Source: an uncultured Acidobacteriia bacterium (GTDB lineage: Bacteria; Acidobacteriota; Terriglobia; Bryobacterales; Bryobacteraceae). From it: a stretch of DNA of 64,000 nt. Every line of letters begins with the position of its first letter. The stretch's first letter is position 1. The DNA is taken from the NCBI GenBank assembly GCA_903851195.1, contig CAINNJ010000051.1, positions 33,218 to 97,217 on the forward strand, in the 5' to 3' direction. The translations under genes and the position numbers were made by a program. Below the pieces are notes generated by a model that was not told the DNA's origin, searched no databases, and worked only from the letters and a program-made list of their open reading frames with translations. Below, piece by piece: positions 1 to 7,255 of this stretch.

Positions 1-320
1 CCGCCCGTGGCCATCATGCGACCATCCGGGGAAACAGCCAGAGCGATGATCTTTCCCTGCTGTCCCGGCGCGATCTCGCCGCGGATTGTCTGTTCCACGC
101 GTCCCGTCCGCGTGTCCCAGATCCGGATCACCTTATCCTCGCCCCCGCTGATGAGAAGTCCGCCGTCGTTTAAGAAAGCAAGGCGGGTAATTCGCGCGGT
201 ATGTCCGCCGTTGTCGATCACGAGTAACGGATCGTCGCCGAAACAGGGGACCGCAAGAAACAGCAGCCACGGCCCGGCCAAAAGCGCGGCTTTCAGGACG
301 TTGTTACATCGAAATGGCAT
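1..320 (-). CDS. WD40-repeat exported protein (5' part only)
   Basis: The translation starts MPFRCNNVLKAALLAGPW, a Sec signal peptide ending near CFG. It is followed by two blades of WD40 type: residues about 38-62 with ISGGEDKVIRIWDTRTG, and the start of a second with LAVSPDGRMMATGG. The frame is open to the window edge, so the C-terminus and any other domain are not visible. It points away from the injection-system genes starting at 817, with a small membrane-protein gene between. WD40 proteins of this kind are usually interaction scaffolds; no specific function can be given. Confidence 0.75.
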   Translation of the reverse strand, partial: MPFRCNNVLKAALLAGPWLLFLAVPCFGDDPLLVIDNGGHTARITRLAFLNDGGLLISGGEDKVIRIWDTRTGRVEQTIRGEIAPGQQGKIIALAVSPDGRMMATG

Positions 321-424
321 ATAACTTACAAATGACATCGGCGTATCTTACCGGGTTTATTGTGGATCGACTATATAGCACGATGCCGTAATTAGCAAGA
401 GTTTTTCAGAGTCAGCGAACCCCG

Positions 425-610
425 TTACAGAATTTTCGCGAGAGTAAGCACAGCCAGGATCATCAGGAGCAGGCCGATGACGATCTCGGAAACCTTAATT
501 TCCGTTTTCGATGCGGGACGCACGATCTGCACGATGCCGAATTCGAAGATCCCGTCGAGCACCACGACCAGACCGAAGAGCAGGCCGAAAATTGCCAGTC
601 CGTTTCTCAT
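425..610 (-). CDS. small two-helix membrane protein
   Basis: A 61-residue protein with two hydrophobic segments (about residues 5-27 and 42-60) separated by a short polar loop containing RPASKTEIKVSE. An upstream GGGAG about 9 bases before the ATG is a plausible ribosome-binding site. It lies 104 bases upstream of the WD40 gene on the same strand, so the two could be co-transcribed. I do not recognise the family. It could be a spurious reading frame, but clean hydrophobic periodicity and a ribosome-binding site favour a real gene. Confidence 0.5.
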   Translation of the reverse strand: MRNGLAIFGLLFGLVVVLDGIFEFGIVQIVRPASKTEIKVSEIVIGLLLMILAVLTLAKIL

Positions 611-816
611 TTTGTTATTCTCCCGGAGTTACCGGAATAATTTCCGGCCTCCACGAAGAAATGACTTTCGGCTTCAAAACGTTACAGTTTCCGGACGCCG
701 CGTGAGGAGCTGCGAATGTAAGTCGAAGCGGCTATGTGAACGAGAATACAATTCGTCTTTCTAAGTGAATCCGCCCGGCTTGCTAAGTTTTCTAACCGTG
801 GTATAAAAACGTTTGC

Positions 817-1521
817 ATGATTCCGAAAATCGATCAGCGACTGCGGGACTGGGCGGCGCGGATCATTCCCGGAATGCCCGTATCCCTGAGTTTTCCGGTT
901 ACTCCGCCGACCGGCAACGGCATCGCGATCTGTCTGTGTGACCTTTCCGGCGATCCGCCGCCGCGCGGCCCGAAGCGGCCTCCGCTGCAGATCCTGCTGC
1001 GGTATCTGGTGACGGCATGGGCCGAGGATGTGACGCAGGCTCATGAGTGTATCTTCCGGCTGATGTTCTCCGCGCTGGAAAACGCGGAGTTCGACGTGGA
1101 GCGGGAAGCGGTCCCGTTGGCGCTCTGGCAGGCGCACGGCATCGCGCCGCGGCCGGCGTTCTTGTTGCGCGTGCCCTTGCGGCAGGAACAACCCGAGCCC
1201 GAAACCAGGATAGTGACGAAGCCTCTTGTTGTATCGCACTCGGGCATGCGGATTGTGGAAGGCACGGTGGTTGGACCCGGCGATGTTCCGCTGATGGACG
1301 CGCTGGTGGAAGCGCCGTTGTTCAACCTGGTCACAAGGACCGATTCCAGGGGCCGGTTTCGCTTCCCTGCCCTGCCCGCGCAACAGGCCGCGCATGCCCT
1401 TCGCGTGACGGTCAAAGGGCGTGAATTGCACGTCAACACCGAAAACAGCGCCGCCGGCGAAACCGGCGGTCTGCTGATTCGCTTTCATGCGGAGGATCGC
1501 AACTTATGCCCACTTACCTGA
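817..1521 (+). CDS. eCIS cap/terminator protein, Pvc16 (DUF4255)-like, with regulatory-like C-terminal domain
   Basis: First gene of the contractile injection system locus. Residues about 1-130 match the DUF4255/Pvc16 N-terminal fold: an initial helix (IDQRLRDW), a beta segment with PVSLSFPVTPPTG, and the conserved RYLVTAWA segment. Residues about 145-225 look like a carboxypeptidase-regulatory beta-sandwich (VEGTVVGPGDVPLMDA, TRTDSRGRFRFPALPA). Known Pvc16-type proteins cap and terminate the sheath/tube. The 3' end overlaps the start of the sheath gene by 16 bases, implying translational coupling. The appended sandwich domain is common in acidobacterial versions, but its role is unknown. Confidence 0.75.
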   Translation: MIPKIDQRLRDWAARIIPGMPVSLSFPVTPPTGNGIAICLCDLSGDPPPRGPKRPPLQILLRYLVTAWAEDVTQAHECIFRLMFSALENAEFDVEREAVPLALWQAHGIAPRPAFLLRVPLRQEQPEPETRIVTKPLVVSHSGMRIVEGTVVGPGDVPLMDALVEAPLFNLVTRTDSRGRFRFPALPAQQAAHALRVTVKGRELHVNTENSAAGETGGLLIRFHAEDRNLCPLT

Positions 1522-2696
1522 GTCCGGGCGTTTATGTCGAAGAAGTCTCCACCGGCGCGCGACCGATTGAATCGGTGCCCACCAGCATCGCGGCATTTGT
1601 CGGCCAGGCGCCGGACCCCGAAGCGCGGGTGAATCAGGCGTGGGCCGTGAATAACTGGTCGCAGTTCAAGCGCGAGTATGTTCGCGACAGTCCGCGCAGC
1701 ACGCACTTATCCCAGGCGGTGTTCGGTTTCTTTGAGAACGGCGGACACCGGTGTTACATCGTTAATACCGGGGCCGAGGGAGCGATCGTCGGCGATAACA
1801 AGGGGCGCAAGGGTCTCGACTTACTCGAGACCGTGGACGAGGTCGCCATTGTCGCCGCGCCTGGCATGACCGACCCGGAATCGTATGAAGCGCTGCTTTC
1901 TCATTGCGAGAAACTGGGTGATCGCTTCGCGATTTGTGACTCTCCGGAGAATGTCCCCGACGTGGAGGCGATGACGAAAGTCGCCACCGCGCCGATACCC
2001 GGGCAACCCGCCGCGCCCGCCGGCGAGACCCGCGGTCTGCGGCCGCGCGTGTCCAACTACGGCGCGTGTTACTATCCCTGGATCACGGTGCGGGACGCGC
2101 TGACGGGCGCGCTGATCAATACCTGCCCTTCGGGTTACATGGCGGGTATCTACGCGCGTTCCGATGCCACGCGGGGCGTCGCCAAAGCCCCCGCGAACGA
2201 GGTGGTCCGGGGGGCGCTCAACGCGCTGCCGATTACGCGCGAAGAACAGGCGCTGCTCAACAGCAACGGCGTGAACTGTATCCGTTTCTTCAACCGGCAG
2301 GGCATTCTGGTCTGGGGCGCGCGAACGCTGGCGGATGCGGGCGAGTGGCGCTACGTGAGTGTCCGGCGGCTCTTCAATCAGGTGGAGGAGTCGATTGCGA
2401 ACAGCACGCGCTGGGTGGTGTTCGAGCCGAACGACCGCACGCTCTGGAAATCGATTCGCCGCGATATTACTGCATTTTTGACTTTATTCTGGCGGGACGG
2501 CGCGCTGATGGGGCGCTCTCCGGCGGAGGCCTTCTTCGTGAAATGCGATGAAGAGACCAACACGCCGGAGGTGATTGACGCGGGCATGGTGGTGGCGGTG
2601 ATCGGCCTGGCGCCCGTGAAGCCCGCTGAATTTGTGATTTTCCGGATCGGCCAGGGTCTGGGCAAGACGGAAGTTCAATCGGGAGGTGGCGCCTGA
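1506..2696 (+). CDS. contractile tail sheath protein (Pvc2-like)
   Basis: 396 residues. It begins MPTYLSPGVYVEEVSTGAR, the hallmark sheath N-terminus (PGVYVEE), followed by the IAAFVGQAP strand. Its C-terminal half carries the sheath domain (WKSIRRDITAFLTLFWRDGALMG and a final AEFVIFRIGQ strand). The sheath contracts to drive the inner tube outward. Only one sheath gene is present, whereas Pvc and Afp loci usually carry two or three paralogues. It overlaps the upstream cap gene, and its TGA overlaps the tube ATG (TGATG), so the first genes read as one operon. Confidence 0.9.
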   Translation: MPTYLSPGVYVEEVSTGARPIESVPTSIAAFVGQAPDPEARVNQAWAVNNWSQFKREYVRDSPRSTHLSQAVFGFFENGGHRCYIVNTGAEGAIVGDNKGRKGLDLLETVDEVAIVAAPGMTDPESYEALLSHCEKLGDRFAICDSPENVPDVEAMTKVATAPIPGQPAAPAGETRGLRPRVSNYGACYYPWITVRDALTGALINTCPSGYMAGIYARSDATRGVAKAPANEVVRGALNALPITREEQALLNSNGVNCIRFFNRQGILVWGARTLADAGEWRYVSVRRLFNQVEESIANSTRWVVFEPNDRTLWKSIRRDITAFLTLFWRDGALMGRSPAEAFFVKCDEETNTPEVIDAGMVVAVIGLAPVKPAEFVIFRIGQGLGKTEVQSGGGA

Positions 2697-3178
2697 TGCC
2701 TGAAGCCGCGGAGAGCGCGCCGGAAGCTCCGGAATCGGGAGCCCAGCCGGGCGTATTTAACGATCCCTATCGGGTTTATAACTTTAAGCTCCTGATTCAG
2801 GGAGTCGCGGAAGCGCATTTCACCGCCTGCAGCAATATCGCTATTCGCATCCATTCGATTCCGTATCGCGAGGGCGGTCTGCAGCAGGTGGTCCACCAGA
2901 TTCCCGGCCGCGTGGAATACGCGGACGTCGAGTTGCGGTACGGCCTGACTTCGTCCTCCGAACTGTGGCGCTGGTTCATGTGCGCGGTGGAGGGCAAGGT
3001 GGAACGGAAGCACGTTTCCATCGCGATGCTGAATTCGGAGGGCACCCAGGAAATGATGCGCTGGGACCTGGTGAATGCGTGGCCGCGGGAGTGGCGTGGC
3101 GCGCACCTCGATGCCATGGGGAAAGACGTGGCGGTCGAGACGCTGGTGTTGTGTTTCGAAACGCTGAATCGAGGCTGA
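2696..3178 (+). CDS. inner tube protein (T4 gp19/Pvc1 family)
   Basis: 160 residues, typical for tail tube proteins. The N-terminus has NDPYRVYNFKLLIQGV, followed by IPYREGG and the VELRYGL and WRWF segments seen in the T4-like gp19/Hcp-like fold. It forms the rigid tube inside the sheath. Its start overlaps the sheath stop codon. Only one tube gene is present; canonical systems also have a second, initiator tube copy. Confidence 0.88.
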   Translation: MPEAAESAPEAPESGAQPGVFNDPYRVYNFKLLIQGVAEAHFTACSNIAIRIHSIPYREGGLQQVVHQIPGRVEYADVELRYGLTSSSELWRWFMCAVEGKVERKHVSIAMLNSEGTQEMMRWDLVNAWPREWRGAHLDAMGKDVAVETLVLCFETLNRG

Positions 3179-3182
3179 TCCG

Positions 3183-4196
3183 TTGCCGGTCAGGTCCATC
3201 ACCCGGGAGCTGTTCGCCGCGGTTGCTCGCGGGGTTGCCCGAACGCTGCGGGGCTGGGCGGAAGCTTTGGCGCCCCTGCAGCCGGCAAGGCCGCAGGGAG
3301 GGCCGCCGAGTGAAGCGCCGCGACACGCGCCGGTTCCCGTTCCCGCGCCACCACCGAGGATCGTGATGCTGCCGCCCGACGCGCCAAATTCCCTCCCCGC
3401 GGCGGCGCCGACGGCTCCACCTCCACCACACTGGCAGGCGCGCGCCGACATGAGCCCGCCGGCGCACTGGGTGGAACTGGTTCGGCAGCGTGCCCCGCAA
3501 CTGCTGGACAGTCCGCAGTATACAAGCGGTCTGGTGCCGCCGAAGCCGCAGGTCAGCAGGTGGCAGGGGGACGCGGGGCAGCGCACGCCGGAACCGCTCC
3601 CGTCGTTCCCGCCCGCGGCGAGTCAAGCAGGACCACCCGCGCGTCCAGCCCCCGTGGTGGTCCGAACAATCAGCGAGAGTCCGGCGGGCACCTTCCGTCC
3701 CTCGGCGTCGCGTGGGAACGCCCGACGCTCACCGCACTTCCGAGTGCGGATCACGCGGCCTGACGCGGGTGGAGTTTCGTTTCCTGAAGTTCGTCCCGCG
3801 AATCCCGGGAATGCCTCGTGGCCAGACCGAGACGCCAGTGCGACCGTGCCGACGACATCGCCTGCCGTGCAATCCCCGGCCGCTCAGCCCGCATCACGCC
3901 GCGTCGTCTGGCACGATCGCAAAGGCGTTGCTTCGGAACCAGTGGGCTACCGGGAATCGATGCCGTCGCCATCGCCTGCAACGGATTGGCCTGTGCCGGC
4001 CGAACCGGTCCGGGCCGCGCTTCCGGAAAGATCCCCGGCCGAAGCTCCACGCACGGCTGCACTGCAGTGGAGTCCCGCCGCCGAAAACGTCTGGCCGGAG
4101 TTGCCCCCTGCAACAGAAACAGCCCCCGACACGCGCCGGCTTCTGGCCGCGTTGCGCCATGAGTCGGAACTGATCCGCGAACAGCAAGGGCTCTGA
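3183..4196 (+). CDS. proline-rich protein of the injection-system locus, unknown function
   Basis: 337 residues, TTG start 4 bases after the tube stop, and stop overlapping the next start (TGATG). A short N-terminal helix (RELFAAVARGVARTLRGWAEAL) and C-terminal helix (TRRLLAALRHESELIREQ) bracket about 270 residues of low-complexity Pro/Ala/Ser/Arg-rich sequence with no obvious fold. Position between the tube and the Pvc7-like gene is where small Pvc5/Pvc6-type genes occur in canonical loci, so an expanded version is possible; that is inference. Strict operon spacing supports a real gene. No homologue is recognised. Confidence 0.65.
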   Translation: MPVRSITRELFAAVARGVARTLRGWAEALAPLQPARPQGGPPSEAPRHAPVPVPAPPPRIVMLPPDAPNSLPAAAPTAPPPPHWQARADMSPPAHWVELVRQRAPQLLDSPQYTSGLVPPKPQVSRWQGDAGQRTPEPLPSFPPAASQAGPPARPAPVVVRTISESPAGTFRPSASRGNARRSPHFRVRITRPDAGGVSFPEVRPANPGNASWPDRDASATVPTTSPAVQSPAAQPASRRVVWHDRKGVASEPVGYRESMPSPSPATDWPVPAEPVRAALPERSPAEAPRTAALQWSPAAENVWPELPPATETAPDTRRLLAALRHESELIREQQGL

Positions 4197-4963
4197 TGGA
4201 ACGGGCAGCGTTTCTCCTCGAAGACACCGGTGAGCGCATCAGTTGCATGCTGAATCCCGACAGCGTGACCATGCGACGTGTTGCGGGAATCCGGACCCGC
4301 GAGTCCGCGAGCGGCCCGCTCACCGCGTCGGGTCTTGCGGACGACCCGCTGCTCTTTACCGGCGGCGGCAGCACGGAACTGAGCATGGATCTGCTGTTCG
4401 ACATCTCGCTGGCCGGCACCTCGCTCGAAACCGACGACGTGCGGGAGTTGACCAAAGCGCTCTGGTCGCTGGCGGAGAATGCCACGGGCGATGACGAGAT
4501 TTACGGCAGCCCGCGCACGGTGCGGTTCGTGTGGGGCAAATACTGGAACATCCCGGGCGTCGTCGCGTCGGTGGCCGAGCGGCTGGAGTTCTTCACGGAG
4601 AGCGGTGCGCCGCGCCGTTCCTGGCTGCGGCTTCGGATGCTGCGAATGCCCGAATCGCTGCCTGGCGACACTGCCGCGGCGCCCGTCGTCGAGATGCCGC
4701 TGTTCACGGACCTGACCGATCTCGACATTCCGCCCGAAGCCATGATCGTCCACGAAACCTCCGGCAGCGCGCCCGATAGTTCCGGCGAGGACCCGGACGG
4801 TTTCCCCGGCGAGCGGCCGGACGAGCTTTCGCATCGCTATCTGGGCGATGCGTCCGCGTGGCGCTGGGTGGTGGCGCCGAGCGGTATCGACGATCCGCTG
4901 CATGTTCCGCCGGGCACCACGCTGCGCATCCCGCCGCCGGGCGCGATTCGGGAGACCGCATGA
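4196..4963 (+). CDS. tube/baseplate adaptor, Pvc7-like (CIS tube protein, LysM-like C-terminus)
   Basis: 255 residues. The N-terminal half resembles the CIS tube-protein domain: FLLEDTGERISCMLNPDSV followed by GSTELSMDLLFDISLAG and a VRFVWGKY strand. The last 60 residues (LSHRYLGDASAWRWVV and LHVPPGTTLRIPP) resemble the LysM-type tail of Afp7/Pvc7, which joins the tube to the VgrG-like spike. It overlaps the gene before (TGATG) and the gene after (ATGA). Confidence 0.8.
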   Translation: MERAAFLLEDTGERISCMLNPDSVTMRRVAGIRTRESASGPLTASGLADDPLLFTGGGSTELSMDLLFDISLAGTSLETDDVRELTKALWSLAENATGDDEIYGSPRTVRFVWGKYWNIPGVVASVAERLEFFTESGAPRRSWLRLRMLRMPESLPGDTAAAPVVEMPLFTDLTDLDIPPEAMIVHETSGSAPDSSGEDPDGFPGERPDELSHRYLGDASAWRWVVAPSGIDDPLHVPPGTTLRIPPPGAIRETA

Positions 4964-6474
4964 ATCCCCTCTCGGCATTGCCGCCGCTTCGCTTGACCGT
5001 GAACGCGAGTTCGGTTTCAACCGTAACCATGCAGGCGCTGCTGGAGGTGCAGGTGCGCCAGGCTCTTTCCGCGCCGTCGCTCTGTGAACTCGTGTTCGCG
5101 GGGCCGGCCGCGAAACTGCGTTCGGATCAGCTGCTGCCCGGCTCTTCGCTGACTCTGGATACGGGCGAAGGCGAGCCGCTCTTTACGGGACAGATCACCG
5201 CCCTCGATTACATCTACGCGCCGGATTCCGGGCAGCAACTGCGCGTGCGTGCCTACGATGCGTTGCACAGTCTTCGTAAGCGGCAGCCGGTTCGCGTGCA
5301 TGTGGAAGTGACGCTGGCGGACCTCGCGCGCGAACTGACCGCGGATCTTGGCGTGGAAGTGCGGCAAGAGCAGGCGTCGCCACTCTGGAAGCGGGTGTTC
5401 CAGCATCGGCAGTCCGATCTGGAACTGCTGGTGGATCTGGCCGGACGTTGCGGCCAGTATCTGGCGCTGCGCGGGGAGACGCTGCATCTGCTGACGCTGG
5501 AGGGCAGCGGCGATGCCGTGAGTCTGAAGCTCGGGGACTCCTTGTTCGAAGCCCGCGTGGAGGTCTCCGGGGAGCCGGCCTGCAGTTCCGTGATGGCGTC
5601 CGGCTGGAGCGCTACGCGGCTGGAAGGCTTCCGCGGTCTGGCGCTCGATCCGCGTCTGGGGCGCGACCCGCGGGGCGCGGTGCCGCCGCAGGATCTGGGC
5701 TCCGATGGCGCGCGCACGCTGACCGACGAAGGCGCGCAGGATAACGACCACGCGCTCGGGCTCGCGCAGGCGGAACTGGATCTGCGCTGCGCGCGGGAAG
5801 TCTCGCTGTGGGGTATCGCGGAAGGCAACTCGCTGCTTCGTCCCGGCGTTCCCGTCGAGGTCGCAGGGCTCGACGCCCAACTGCCGGACCGCTATGTGCT
5901 TGCGTCCGTGCTCCACACCATCGACCGCCGCAAAGGCTATGTCTCGGAGTTCTCCACGCTGCCGCCGGCGCCGCGCGTTCGGGCCAAGGCGGCGATGGCA
6001 TCCCCCGGCGTGGTGTCGCGCGTGGACGATCCCGAGGGCCTTGGCCGCGTGAAAGTGAAACTCACCAGCTACGAAAATCTGGAGACCGACTGGATGGGCG
6101 TGCTGAGTCCGGGAGCCGGCGGCAAGAAGGGCTTCATCATGATTCCGGATGTGAACGACCAGGTGCTGGTGCTGTTCGCTCATGAGGATCCCGGGCAGGG
6201 CGTGGTGCTGGGCGGGATGTTCGGCGTGAATGCGCCGCCGGACGCAGGCGTGGAAGGCGGGGCGGTCCGGCGGTTCACGCTGCTGACGCCGGGCGGGCAG
6301 CGCATTCGTCTCGACGACGGCCGCAACGCCATCCATATCGAGGACAGCACGGGGAGCTATATGGAGTTCTCGCCGGAGCAGGTGCGGCTGCACTGCAAGG
6401 TCGGCATGACGCTGGAAGCGCCTGGGCTTCCGATTGTGATCCAGGGCAAATCGATCGATTTCAAAGAGGCCTGA
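4960..6474 (+). CDS. VgrG-like spike protein (Pvc8; gpD plus gp5/gpV OB-fold)
   Basis: 504 residues from the ATG that overlaps the previous stop (ATGA); an in-frame upstream extension to 4858 is rejected because it lies inside the previous gene. Residues about 1-330 are a phage late-control-D/VgrG region (SLTLDTGEGEPLFTGQI, and RVFQHRQSDLELLVDLAGRCGQYL, given here in part). Residues about 345-500 are the baseplate-assembly-V/OB domain (GVVSRVDDPEGLGRVKVKL, FAHEDPGQGVVLGGMFG) and a C-terminal beta-helix strand set. It is the central spike at the tip of the tube. Confidence 0.88.
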   Translation: MNPLSALPPLRLTVNASSVSTVTMQALLEVQVRQALSAPSLCELVFAGPAAKLRSDQLLPGSSLTLDTGEGEPLFTGQITALDYIYAPDSGQQLRVRAYDALHSLRKRQPVRVHVEVTLADLARELTADLGVEVRQEQASPLWKRVFQHRQSDLELLVDLAGRCGQYLALRGETLHLLTLEGSGDAVSLKLGDSLFEARVEVSGEPACSSVMASGWSATRLEGFRGLALDPRLGRDPRGAVPPQDLGSDGARTLTDEGAQDNDHALGLAQAELDLRCAREVSLWGIAEGNSLLRPGVPVEVAGLDAQLPDRYVLASVLHTIDRRKGYVSEFSTLPPAPRVRAKAAMASPGVVSRVDDPEGLGRVKVKLTSYENLETDWMGVLSPGAGGKKGFIMIPDVNDQVLVLFAHEDPGQGVVLGGMFGVNAPPDAGVEGGAVRRFTLLTPGGQRIRLDDGRNAIHIEDSTGSYMEFSPEQVRLHCKVGMTLEAPGLPIVIQGKSIDFKEA

Positions 6475-6815
6475 TGCTGCTGCTCACCAATGACGCGGCC
6501 CTCGTCTGCATGCATGTCATGGGCAAGGTGGAGAACAAGCCGAGCCAGTCTTTCGTGACCATCGCGGGAGTGCGCGTGCTGGTGGAAAACGATCCGGAAG
6601 GCAGAACCATCGGCGGCTGCCCGAATGTCGGCGCCGTCATCAAGCCCTGCACCACGACGCTGAAGGTTTCCGATGGCTACTCGGGTCTGGTGCGGATCGG
6701 AGGACGGCGGGCCTGCCTCGATACGGTGACGGGCCTCACGGACGGAACACCGCCGGGAGTGGTGAAGTACCGCGTGGCGTCGCCCGGCCAGAAATTCGTG
6801 CGGGGGAGCCGGTGA
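6474..6815 (+). CDS. PAAR-like spike tip protein
   Basis: 113 residues, start overlapping the VgrG-like stop. Conserved glycine- and cysteine-rich pattern: VCMHVMGK, GGCPN, KPCTTTLKV, GYSGLVRIGG, then a LDTVTGLTDGTPPG loop. This fits PAAR-like tip proteins of eCIS loci, where Cys/His residues (C12, H14 and later Cys) could bind a metal at the needle point. The gene sits immediately after the spike, the usual place for a tip. The exact subfamily is not certain. Confidence 0.7.
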   Translation: MLLLTNDAALVCMHVMGKVENKPSQSFVTIAGVRVLVENDPEGRTIGGCPNVGAVIKPCTTTLKVSDGYSGLVRIGGRRACLDTVTGLTDGTPPGVVKYRVASPGQKFVRGSR

Positions 6816-7255
6816 GCGTCGCGCAGTATCGCGCCTGGCGTTTCGTGCATCCGGATCTGGATGCGCCGGACGAATTCGCCGGTCTCCAAATCGGCCATAC
6901 GGGCGCCATCGACATGGTGGAGGAGAACGCGTCGGTCCGCCAGGCGATTCTGATTCTTCTCACCACCGCGCCTGGGGAACGCGTGATGCTTCCCGAGTAC
7001 GGCTGCGATCTGCAGAAACTGATGTTCTCGCCGAACGATGAGACCACGGCGGGAATGGCGATTCATTTCGTGCGTCAGGCACTGCTGCGCTGGGAGCCGC
7101 GGATTCAGATTATGCGGCTGGATGCGGCCGCGAATCCGGGCGAGCCCGCGCGCCTCGAAATTCTGCTGGAATACCGCGTGCGGAGAACGCGCAAGACAGA
7201 TGAACTCGGCCTGTCCGTAAATCTTTCCGGCGATCTGACGGGGGACCTGCAATAG
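6812..7255 (+). CDS. baseplate wedge protein, gp25/GPW family (Pvc9-like)
   Basis: 147 residues with a GTG start preceded by GGGGGAG and overlapping the previous gene by 4 bases. Motifs fit the gp25-like family: the VRQAILILLTTAPGERVMLPEYG segment (positions about 46-68), where ILLT.PGERVM.PEYG is the core signature, and the following GCDLQKLMF. The protein is a conserved baseplate wedge piece that initiates sheath assembly. Confidence 0.9.
   Translation: MSVAQYRAWRFVHPDLDAPDEFAGLQIGHTGAIDMVEENASVRQAILILLTTAPGERVMLPEYGCDLQKLMFSPNDETTAGMAIHFVRQALLRWEPRIQIMRLDAAANPGEPARLEILLEYRVRRTRKTDELGLSVNLSGDLTGDLQ

Noticed and set aside
682..1488. Long minus-strand frame opposite the Pvc16-like gene
   Set aside because: Arg/His/Gln-rich shadow of a GC-rich coding region; the plus-strand gene has family motifs and operon spacing.
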